In this document: one piece after another, positions 1 to 3,201 of the stretch
How the letters are laid out: every line of letters begins with the position of its first letter
How positions within the stretch are numbered: position 1 is the stretch's first letter
From: an uncultured Bacilli bacterium
GTDB taxonomy: Bacteria > Bacillota_I > Bacilli_A > RF39 > UBA660
Reading direction: 5' to 3'
DNA: 6,763 bases
Assembly: GCA_947624125.1 (NCBI GenBank)
Contig: CANQIY010000054.1
Location: forward strand, 1-6,763
Program-made: the position numbers and the translations under genes
The notes under the pieces: generated by a model
What the model saw: only the letters and a program-made list of their open reading frames with translations
Database searches by the model: none
Told to the model about the DNA's origin: nothing

Positions 1-100
1 TCTTTTAATTCCACTCGTCTAACGAGTGGATTTTTGATGGCTTGCCCATAGCAAGCCACACCCTTAAAGGTTATTAAGGAAATTCGGAAATTCCGAATTT
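1..100. other. cluster of four adjacent hairpins, possible mobile-element end
   Basis: Four inverted repeats follow each other with almost no spacing. They are 10-18/22-30 (TCCACTCGT with ACGAGTGGA, 3-nt loop), 38-45/51-58 (TGGCTTGC with GCAAGCCA, 5-nt loop), 62-67/74-79 (CCTTAA with TTAAGG) and 80-89/91-100 (AAATTCGGAA with TTCCGAATTT around one central base). The first two are far GC-richer than their surroundings. The fourth lies inside the RhuM-like remnant. Serial GC-rich hairpins next to a broken gene resemble the right end of an IS200/IS605-type element, but no transposase is in the window, so that identity is inference. Confidence 0.4.
10..35 (+). terminator. intrinsic terminator of a gene left of the window
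   Basis: A perfect 9-bp stem (10-18 with 22-30) with a CTA loop is followed at once by five T residues (31-35). It would end a plus-strand transcript entering from the left. Confidence 0.65.
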
Positions 101-220
101 AGCCCTAAGCCAACAAATTATTATAATCTAGATATGATTATTAATGCTGGATATCGTGTAAAATCTAAAAATGGTATTATATTCCGTAAATGGGCAAATA
201 AAATATTAAATTTTTATTAG
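68..220 (+). pseudogene. 3' remnant of a RhuM-family gene
   Basis: An open frame from a stop at 65-67 to TAG at 218-220 encodes 50 residues with no start codon near its beginning. It contains the peptides YNLDMIINAGYRVKSKNG and IIFRKWANKIL. This matches from memory the conserved core of RhuM-family proteins (the YNLDxIIxxGYRVxSxxGxxFRxWA pattern), a family first named from a Salmonella pathogenicity island and common in accessory DNA. Intact members are several hundred residues long, and here both ends are lost. The protein stops after the RxWANKIL segment, where intact members continue. The break on the left coincides with a hairpin cluster, suggesting an insertion or deletion there. The remnant ends 17 bases before the start of the DUF3800 gene. 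Function is very probably lost. Confidence 0.75.
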
Positions 221-237
221 AATAGGAAGTGAAAAGG

Positions 238-1053
238 ATGAAAAATTGTTATAAGGAACCTACTCCGATATTAAATTGGCCTCCTAATTGTGATTATATA
301 ATGTTTATTGATGAAAACAATATTAACAATTCAGTAAATAATATAAAAAATAAATTACTGAATAATAAAGACATTAATGCTGATGAACAATTTTTTACAA
401 TAACAGGATGCATATTTTCTGCCAAAGACTATAAATATGCAAAAGAACTAATGGAAAAAGTTAAATTAAAATATTTTAATAATAAAAAAGTTTGCTTTCA
501 CTCTTATGAAATAAGGAATAAACATGGTGTATTCAAATTAAATGATGAAGATTATAATAATTTTATTGTTGATTTAGATAGCGCTATAAAAAATTCTAAA
601 TATGTTATTATTTCAATATCAATAAATATACCAAATTACATACTTCATACGAGTTATACAATGGACATATATGACATCGCTTTTGATTTTTTACTGGAAC
701 GATTTATTTACTTTATGGGAAAAAATAACAGAGGTGCTATTATGCTAGAAGCACGAGGAAAAAAGGAAGACAAAAAATTATTACAACATATTTCAAATTT
801 AATTAATATTTCGGGTACTACTTATATAAGCACACAAGAACTTAATAATAAAATAGAAGGAATTTACTTTAATCCGAAATTTAATGTTAAAAATCATAAA
901 TCATTTATTGGATTAGAATTTGCAGATTTATCATCTTATCCTATCCATAAATATGTTAAATATAAGAAAAGAGACAAAGCATTTGAAACATTAGAAAAGA
1001 AATTAAATTATTATCCAGAATATAAAAATAAAGGAATAAAAATTTATCCATAA
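238..1053 (+). CDS. DUF3800 domain protein
   Basis: This 271-residue protein has the hallmarks of the DUF3800 family. They are an N-terminal acidic strand MFIDEN (D25 and E26 counted from ATG 238), FHSYEIR (about 87-93), EARGKKED (about 171-178) and a C-terminal LEFADLSSYPIHKY (about 226-239). The spaced acidic residues and the late ADL motif recall a metal-dependent RNase H-like nuclease arrangement, but the family's activity is not established, so a nuclease role is inference. No signal peptide or membrane segment is seen. A GTG at 229 is in frame, but the AGGAAG at 224-229 is well spaced (8 nt) for ATG 238, so ATG is preferred. The codons are extremely AT-rich, with many Asn and Lys. It follows a RhuM remnant and faces a convergent small-RNA-like unit (1052-1121). 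Its last 15 codons plus that unit are duplicated at 2137-2249. Members of this family are often found in accessory or defence-like DNA. Confidence 0.8.
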   Translation: MKNCYKEPTPILNWPPNCDYIMFIDENNINNSVNNIKNKLLNNKDINADEQFFTITGCIFSAKDYKYAKELMEKVKLKYFNNKKVCFHSYEIRNKHGVFKLNDEDYNNFIVDLDSAIKNSKYVIISISINIPNYILHTSYTMDIYDIAFDFLLERFIYFMGKNNRGAIMLEARGKKEDKKLLQHISNLINISGTTYISTQELNNKIEGIYFNPKFNVKNHKSFIGLEFADLSSYPIHKYVKYKKRDKAFETLEKKLNYYPEYKNKGIKIYP

Positions 1054-1116
1054 AAAATAGAGAGAATATTGAATTTCTCTCTACCGACTACACAACGTAA
1101 TCCCGAAGCATTTGCT
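1004..1116. repeat. direct repeat, copy 1 (DUF3800 tail plus RNA unit)
   Basis: This block recurs at 2135-2249. It covers the last codons of the DUF3800 gene, its stop, an A-tract (six versus eight A), and the following hairpin and linker. Bases 1058-1103 are identical to 2191-2236 over 46 nt. The copies diverge beyond the GCATT near 1113. Confidence 0.85.
1052..1083 (-). terminator. minus-strand intrinsic terminator after the DUF3800 stop
   Basis: A 9-bp perfect stem (1058-1066 with 1075-1083, TAGAGAGAA/TTCTCTCTA) has an 8-nt loop. On the minus strand it runs into a T6 tract (plus-strand A at 1052-1057). On the plus strand no T-tract follows, so it acts mainly leftward, although the hairpin also lies directly behind the DUF3800 stop codon. 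Confidence 0.65.
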
Positions 1117-1121
1117 TCTAT
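1052..1121 (-). ncRNA. candidate ~70-nt small RNA convergent to the DUF3800 gene
   Basis: A minus-strand promoter (TTGACA at 1156-1151, 17-bp spacer, TAGTAT at 1133-1128) would start transcription near 1121. The RNA would have a short hairpin (GAAGCA/TGCTTC, plus-strand 1105-1118), a single-stranded linker, and a terminator hairpin with U6 ending near 1052. No reading frame with a ribosome binding site is present. The linker and terminator are perfectly conserved in the second copy at 2191-2236, while the first hairpin and the promoter there have decayed. The RNA ends just at the DUF3800 stop codon. It could be a regulator or partner of that gene, or an independent sRNA. Nothing here matches an RNA family I can name. 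Confidence 0.5.
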
Positions 1122-1127
1122 GACTAA

Positions 1128-1156
1128 ATACTAACACAAAGTTTAGTATTTGTCAA
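1128..1156 (-). promoter_or_regulatory. minus-strand sigma-70 promoter for the DUF3800-linked RNA
   Basis: The -35 box TTGACA is a perfect match (plus 1151-1156) and the -10 box is TAGTAT (plus 1128-1133, four of six), with a 17-bp spacer. The region also forms a hairpin (AAATACTA/TAGTATTT). A diverged version stands at 1796-1824. Confidence 0.5.
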
Positions 1157-1293
1157 TTATATTATATGCAATTGTATTTACAAAATACATACAAAACTAA
1201 TTTGGAAATAAATTTATAAATATTTTTTTATAATTTGATTTCACTAACATAAAGTAAACGAAAGCATTGATAATATTTTTAAAGTTATATATG
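1153..1293. repeat. AT-rich intergenic repeat, copy A
   Basis: About 140 bp align by eye with 1821-1954 with a few small gaps and clearly more matches than mismatches throughout. Shared landmarks include TCAATTAT at the left, ATAAATTTATAAATA in the middle, TAATTTGATTTCAC, and AAGTAAACGAAA to the right. It separates a leftward promoter from a rightward promoter. Confidence 0.75.
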
Positions 1294-1305
1294 AAATAAT
1301 ATTAT

Positions 1306-1333
1306 TTGAAAATCACACTTTATTGAGTATAAT
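1306..1333 (+). promoter_or_regulatory. promoter of the first small-protein gene
   Basis: TTGAAA (1306-1311) and TATAAT (1328-1333) are separated by 16 bp. The predicted start is near 1340, about 18 nt before the AAGAGG ribosome binding site of the gene at 1372. Confidence 0.6.
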
Positions 1334-1352
1334 AATATTAGATAAAATAATA

Positions 1353-1503
1353 AAGAAAAGAGGCTGTTACTATGAAAAAAAGAAACATAACTAAATTTCC
1401 AAAAGGTTTTTTTCAGTTGAAAAGACCTACAATAACAGCTAGTGAAGCACTTAAAGATGTTATTCCTATAAAATGGGATAATGTTGAAAAGAAAAGAAAA
1501 AAT
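1353..1503. repeat. 151-bp near-perfect repeat, copy 1
   Basis: It is identical to 2991-3141 (offset 1638) except G1416 versus A3054, a silent CAG/CAA difference. It covers the ribosome binding site and first 44 codons of the small basic protein. The flanks on both sides are unrelated. Confidence 0.9.
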
Positions 1504-1539
1504 CAAGTTGTTAAGTTAGTCAATAATAAAATTGACTAA
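1372..1539 (+). CDS. small basic protein of unknown function, copy 1
   Basis: This 55-residue protein begins MKKRNITKFPKGFFQLKRP, followed by TITASEALKDVIPIKWDN, and ends in a Lys/Arg-rich stretch and QVVKLVNNKID. It has no signal peptide or membrane segment. A basic N-terminus, a short acidic helix-like ASEALKDV and a basic tail would suit nucleic-acid or partner-protein binding, but I recognise no family. The start is fixed by AAGAGG (1358-1363) 8 nt before ATG and a good promoter at 1306-1333. The coding end overlaps an intrinsic terminator, so the last eight codons are also one stem arm. A second copy at 3010 shares the first 44 residues exactly and loses this tail. The small size and duplication make an antitoxin-like or mobile-element accessory role possible but unproven. 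Confidence 0.6.
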   Translation: MKKRNITKFPKGFFQLKRPTITASEALKDVIPIKWDNVEKKRKNQVVKLVNNKID

Positions 1540-1544
1540 CTTTT
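1513..1544 (+). terminator. terminator overlapping the small-protein stop codon
   Basis: A perfect 12-bp stem (AAGTTAGTCAAT 1513-1524 with ATTGACTAACTT 1531-1542) has a 6-nt loop and a T4 tract at 1541-1544. It contains the TAA stop at 1537-1539. The copy of the gene at 3010 lacks it. Confidence 0.7.
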
Positions 1545-1639
1545 CAATTTGAATAAGAAAACTGCAAATAGTTAAGATACTATTGTGATAGTGAAAAATT
1601 AGAATTGATAGATAAAGAAATATTAAAATTTTTAACCCA

Positions 1640-1789
1640 ACAAAAATGACTATTACAAAAAATAATAGTCATACGGTCATAAAGACCACAGTTTAGTGAG
1701 CTTTCCCCTGCCTGAAGGTTCCCACAAGGCAAGCTTGCTGGTATATATAACATATACCCTTCAGCAATTCAGCGAACTACTCACTCACT
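1640..1789 (-). ncRNA. candidate ~150-nt structured RNA with pseudoknot
   Basis: This is a GC-rich island in very AT-rich DNA. The outer stem pairs 1693-1700 with 1784-1791 (TTAGTGAG/CTCACTAA). Inside are one hairpin at 1709-1713/1727-1731 (TGCCT/AGGCA) and another at 1735-1740/1762-1767 (TTGCTG/CAGCAA) topped by 1741-1746/1752-1757. The loop segment 1713-1718 (TGAAGG) is complementary to the bulge 1758-1763 (CCTTCA), a six-pair pseudoknot. A small hairpin follows (1675-1678/1684-1687). On the minus strand a promoter (1796-1824) starts at the outer stem, and a 10-bp terminator with a T-tract (1642-1672) ends it, so the minus strand is the likely RNA. No coding frame is credible. The GAACTACTC and GTGAGCTT words recall IS200/IS605 end RNAs, but in a different order. 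The family is unknown. Confidence 0.5.
1642..1672 (-). terminator. minus-strand terminator of the pseudoknot-like RNA
   Basis: A perfect 10-bp stem (1646-1655 with 1663-1672, ATGACTATTA/TAATAGTCAT) has a 7-nt loop. On the minus strand it is followed by a run of T (plus-strand A at 1642-1645). No T-tract follows on the plus strand. Confidence 0.65.
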
Positions 1790-1795
1790 AACTAA

Positions 1796-1824
1796 ATGTT
1801 ATCATAATTAGTAACATTAATCAA
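1796..1824 (-). promoter_or_regulatory. minus-strand promoter of the pseudoknot-like RNA
   Basis: TTGATT (plus 1819-1824) and TAACAT (plus 1796-1801) are separated by 17 bp. The start would be near 1789, at the foot of the outer stem of the RNA. The region is the diverged counterpart of the promoter at 1128-1156 and also forms a hairpin (AATGTTA/TAACATT). Confidence 0.4.
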
Positions 1825-1954
1825 TTATAATATATGCAAAGTATTTAAAAAATATATGCAAAACTAATTTAAAAATAAATTTATAAATATTTTTTATAAT
1901 TTGATTTCACCAATAAGTAAACGAAAACATTAAGTATTTTTAAAATTATATATG
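1821..1954. repeat. AT-rich intergenic repeat, copy B
   Basis: This is the diverged counterpart of 1153-1293, with small deletions. It separates the leftward promoter at 1796-1824 from the rightward promoter at 1987-2015, the same arrangement as copy A. Confidence 0.75.
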
Positions 1955-1986
1955 TATTATTAATGATAAAAATCGAAGAGGTGAAT

Positions 1987-2015
1987 TTGACAGCAGAATA
2001 TATTATTGATATAAT
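1987..2015 (+). promoter_or_regulatory. perfect consensus sigma-70 promoter
   Basis: TTGACA (1987-1992) and TATAAT (2010-2015) are both exact and separated by 17 bp, the optimal spacing. The predicted start is near 2022. Such a perfect promoter is rare and would be very strong. It also overlaps a meaningless 12-codon frame starting at GTG 1981. Confidence 0.75.
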
Positions 2016-2021
2016 ATAAAC

Positions 2022-2120
2022 GATTTAGCCGAAAGGCATGAATTTTTGATTTTAGAGTTATATATGGTTATAACTCATGATATTATAAAAGCGCTAGTCA
2101 ATTGATTAGCACTTTTATTT
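2022..2120 (+). ncRNA. candidate ~95-nt small RNA driven by a perfect promoter
   Basis: The transcript expected from the consensus promoter would hold three hairpins in a row. They are GCC-GAAA-GGC with a GNRA tetraloop (2028-2037), GAGTTATA/TATAACTC with a 6-nt loop (2055-2076), and a 13-position terminator stem (2088-2113) ending in a T-tract. There is no ribosome binding site before any ATG in it, and the longest frame (ending TGA after 2099) has no proper start. It therefore reads as a stand-alone small RNA gene. No known family is recognised. It is the rightward partner of the pseudoknot-like RNA across repeat B. Confidence 0.6.
2087..2120 (+). terminator. intrinsic terminator of the short RNA
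   Basis: The arms 2088-2100 and 2101-2113 pair at 12 of 13 positions (one G-U, one C/A mismatch). The innermost pairs must open to make a loop. They run into TTTTATTTTT. Confidence 0.7.
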
Positions 2121-2134
2121 TTGAAAAAAACATA

Positions 2135-2249
2135 TAAATTATTATCCAGAATATAAAAATAAAGGAATAAAAATTTATCCATAAAAAAAATAGAGAGAAT
2201 ATTGAATTTCTCTCTACCGACTACACAACGTAATCCTGAGGCATTGCTT
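2135..2249. repeat. direct repeat, copy 2 (DUF3800 tail plus decayed RNA unit)
   Basis: This is the counterpart of 1004-1116. The terminator hairpin and linker are identical. The first hairpin of the RNA is degraded (GCAATGCC in place of a 6-bp stem) and no TTGACA-type promoter is present upstream on the minus strand. Confidence 0.85.
2137..2184 (+). pseudogene. orphan C-terminal tail of a DUF3800 gene
   Basis: Fifteen codons NYYPEYKNKGIKIYP and the TAA stop are identical in sequence to 1006-1053, but the rest of the gene is missing. This is debris of a second DUF3800 copy or of a duplication that took only the end of the gene together with its convergent RNA. Confidence 0.75.
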
Positions 2250-2254
2250 TGATA

Positions 2255-2368
2255 CATTATTTGTACCGTAAGTACTCTTCGTCTTGGTGGACAGATTTAT
2301 GTTGGTCTGCGGACTAAGTGTATGTATTTACACCACATAAACTGGAAAGTGGAGCCTCCACTTTTTTT
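2255..2368 (+). ncRNA. candidate structured RNA or 3' leader ending in a strong terminator
   Basis: A locally GC-rich stretch folds on the plus strand. A CTTGGT/ACTAAG stem contains a G-U pair and has a 3x3 internal loop and CAGA/TCTG above it. A GTGTA/TACAC hairpin and a terminator follow. The G-U pair is lost on the minus strand, so the plus strand is favoured. No convincing plus-strand promoter is seen directly upstream. The unit may be read from the promoter at 1987, or it may be the tail of a lost gene. No family recognised. Confidence 0.35.
2346..2368 (+). terminator. strong plus-strand intrinsic terminator
   Basis: A perfect 8-bp stem AAAGTGGA (2346-2353) and TCCACTTT (2357-2364) with a GCC loop is followed by a T-run to 2368. 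No gene with a known product precedes it. Confidence 0.75.
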
Positions 2369-2404
2369 ATATTATAGGAAATTTCAAAAATCAATGAAAA
2401 ATGC

Positions 2405-2434
2405 TTGTCAAAACAAATGTTTGCGTGATATAAT
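2405..2434 (+). promoter_or_regulatory. promoter with a LexA-like dyad in its spacer
   Basis: TTGTCA (2405-2410) and TATAAT (2429-2434) are separated by 18 bp. Within the spacer, AAAC-AAAT-GTTT (2411-2422) is a near-palindrome resembling the Gram-positive SOS box (GAAC, four bases, GTTC). It lies where a repressor would block polymerase. The expected start is near 2441, just ahead of an AGGAGG. Confidence 0.6.
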
Positions 2435-2458
2435 TATATTGTCCAGGAGGTAATGGTT

Positions 2459-2497
2459 ATGTTATTATTCGTGCGTATAAATTTAGAATGTACTTAA
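2459..2497 (+). CDS. 12-residue peptide or truncated gene start
   Basis: An ideal AGGAGG (2445-2450) stands 8 nt before ATG 2459, and the frame MLLFVRINLECT ends at TAA 2495-2497. Promoter, ribosome binding site and start are all good, yet the product is tiny. Either this is a leader peptide or the rest of a gene, possibly a DNA-damage-inducible one given the LexA-like site, was deleted. Another AGGAG follows at about 2507-2511 without a usable start codon after it. Confidence 0.35.
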   Translation: MLLFVRINLECT

Positions 2498-2561
2498 AGT
2501 AAATAATAGGAGATAAGTTCATTATATTATACTATTATTTTTAATTATATTCAGTTAAAAA

Positions 2562-2590
2562 ATTAAACATATAAATGAATTGAATTTAAT
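2562..2590. repeat. 29-bp perfect direct repeat, copy 1
   Basis: It starts ATTAAACATATAAATG and is identical to 3152-3180. The two copies bracket 561 bp that include the second small-protein gene, whose 3' divergence from copy 1 begins 10 bp before the second 29-bp repeat. Confidence 0.85.
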
Positions 2591-2652
2591 GCTAACAATG
2601 CCTATTATTCAAGAAAAAATAATTAAAAAAGACTAAAAATAACGATTAAATG

Positions 2653-2680
2653 AACACTTTGCCGACATCGGGAAGGTGTT
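2653..2680 (+). other. GC-rich hairpin in the downstream part of the LexA-like transcript
   Basis: Thirteen positions (2653-2665 with 2668-2680) pair except for one G/G mismatch. The T-run (2690-2694) begins 10 nt after the stem, so it is a poor terminator. The segment CACTTTGCC (2655-2663) could pair with the 3' arm of the short minus-strand RNA at 2792-2834, with one G-U pair. Confidence 0.45.
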
Positions 2681-2709
2681 AACTTAGCATTTTTATAGAG
2701 ATGATGAAT

Positions 2710-2744
2710 AAAAAAATTTAGTATGCTTATATTTTGAGCATACT
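2710..2744 (-). terminator. minus-strand intrinsic terminator
   Basis: A perfect 8-bp stem (2720-2727 with 2737-2744, AGTATGCT/AGCATACT) is followed on the minus strand by AAA and then T7 (plus-strand A at 2710-2716). It would back up the terminator at 2793-2832. Confidence 0.6.
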
Positions 2745-2791
2745 GCCAATACTAAAGAATAAATATGGCTTAGTAATTTATCCTAAAAAGT

Positions 2792-2834
2792 CAAAAAAAC
2801 ACCACCTTGCCCTCATTCGAGGATGGAGTGGTTC
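2792..2834 (-). ncRNA. candidate ~43-nt hairpin RNA
   Basis: A minus-strand promoter at 2841-2868 would start transcription near 2834, at the foot of a terminator-type hairpin whose T7 tract ends near 2793. The product would be little more than a single hairpin with a GAAT loop. Such tiny RNAs resemble counter-transcribed regulators, and it is antisense to any transcript coming from the promoter at 2405. The structure could instead simply terminate read-through from the ATPase gene, whose stop is about 370 bp upstream on this strand. Confidence 0.45.
2793..2832 (-). terminator. minus-strand terminator hairpin with T7
   Basis: ACCAC/GTGGT (2801-2805 with 2828-2832) and CCTC/GAGG (2811-2814 with 2819-2822) form a two-part stem with an internal loop. 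On the minus strand seven T residues follow (plus-strand A at 2793-2799). Confidence 0.6.
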
Positions 2835-2840
2835 AATAAC

Positions 2841-2868
2841 ATTATAGCATAAGTTTATAATAAATCAA
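2841..2868 (-). promoter_or_regulatory. minus-strand promoter with extended -10
   Basis: TTGATT (plus 2863-2868), a 16-bp spacer and TATAAT (plus 2841-2846) are preceded by ATGC, giving a TG extended -10 element. The hairpin begins only a few bases downstream. Confidence 0.55.
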
Positions 2869-2990
2869 AGTATAACATAGTGCTATTAGAATAGAAAGTT
2901 ATAAAACGACAAAAGAATAATTTCCAGTATTTTTGAAATACAGGAAACAATTCGGTTATTGTATAAAAACAAGAAAAAAATTAAGTTATT

Positions 2991-3141
2991 AAGAAAAGAG
3001 GCTGTTACTATGAAAAAAAGAAACATAACTAAATTTCCAAAAGGTTTTTTTCAATTGAAAAGACCTACAATAACAGCTAGTGAAGCACTTAAAGATGTTA
3101 TTCCTATAAAATGGGATAATGTTGAAAAGAAAAGAAAAAAT
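2991..3141. repeat. 151-bp near-perfect repeat, copy 2
   Basis: This is the counterpart of 1353-1503, with one silent difference. It lacks both the promoter and the terminator found around copy 1. Confidence 0.9.
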
Positions 3142-3147
3142 ATTTAA
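3010..3147 (+). CDS. small basic protein of unknown function, truncated copy 2
   Basis: This 45-residue protein matches the first 44 residues of the 55-residue protein at 1372 and then ends with Ile and TAA. It has lost the QVVKLVNNKID tail and the overlapping terminator. The start is ATG 3010 with the same AAGAGG 8 nt upstream. An in-frame TTG at 2959 lacks a ribosome binding site and lies outside the repeat, so it is not used here. No good promoter is seen immediately upstream; a hairpin at 2921-2947 is the nearest feature. It converges with the ATPase gene. It may be a silent duplicate, but preservation of 44 codons with one synonymous change means the duplication is recent or the protein is constrained. 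Confidence 0.5.
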   Translation: MKKRNITKFPKGFFQLKRPTITASEALKDVIPIKWDNVEKKRKNI

Positions 3148-3151
3148 AGAT

Positions 3152-3180
3152 ATTAAACATATAAATGAATTGAATTTAAT
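3152..3180. repeat. 29-bp perfect direct repeat, copy 2
   Basis: Identical to 2562-2590. It lies between the stop codons of the second small protein and the convergent ATPase gene. Confidence 0.85.
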
Positions 3181-3201
3181 TGTAAAGAGGAATTAAACCA
3201 C

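Larger units (their letters stand above)
2498..2990. other. gene-poor stretch with regulatory and hairpin signals
   Basis: No protein-coding frame is supported here. It holds a 29-bp direct repeat, a 13-position hairpin at 2653-2680, two minus-strand terminators, a minus-strand promoter with a very short RNA, and a hairpin at 2921-2947 (TTTCC and GTATTT arms with one A/A mismatch). The base composition is otherwise uniformly AT-rich. Confidence 0.6.

Noticed and set aside
1084..1150. Integron-type attC recombination site
   Set aside because: Hairpins behind each gene suggested a cassette array, but the conserved RYYYAAC and GTTRRRY boxes are not present in the right places and no integrase is visible.
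1285..1506. Minus-strand 73-codon frame
   Set aside because: It is antisense to the well-supported small-protein gene at 1372, is made mostly of Phe, Ser and Leu from A-rich coding DNA, and has no ribosome binding site.
1709..1770. tRNA gene
   Set aside because: GGTTCCC resembles part of a T arm, but there is no acceptor stem, D arm or anticodon arm in cloverleaf spacing.
1981..2018. Possible 12-codon gene start (GTG with an upstream GAGG)
   Set aside because: The bases form a perfect TTGACA-17-TATAAT promoter, which explains the sequence better than a peptide ending in the -10 box.
2075..2257. Minus-strand 60-codon frame
   Set aside because: It crosses a terminator, a repeat boundary and the RNA-like unit. 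Its composition is that of a complement of AT-rich sequence, and no start signal is seen.
2596..2634. 12-codon frame starting ATGCCTATTATTC
   Set aside because: It has no ribosome binding site and no similarity; short frames like this are expected by chance.
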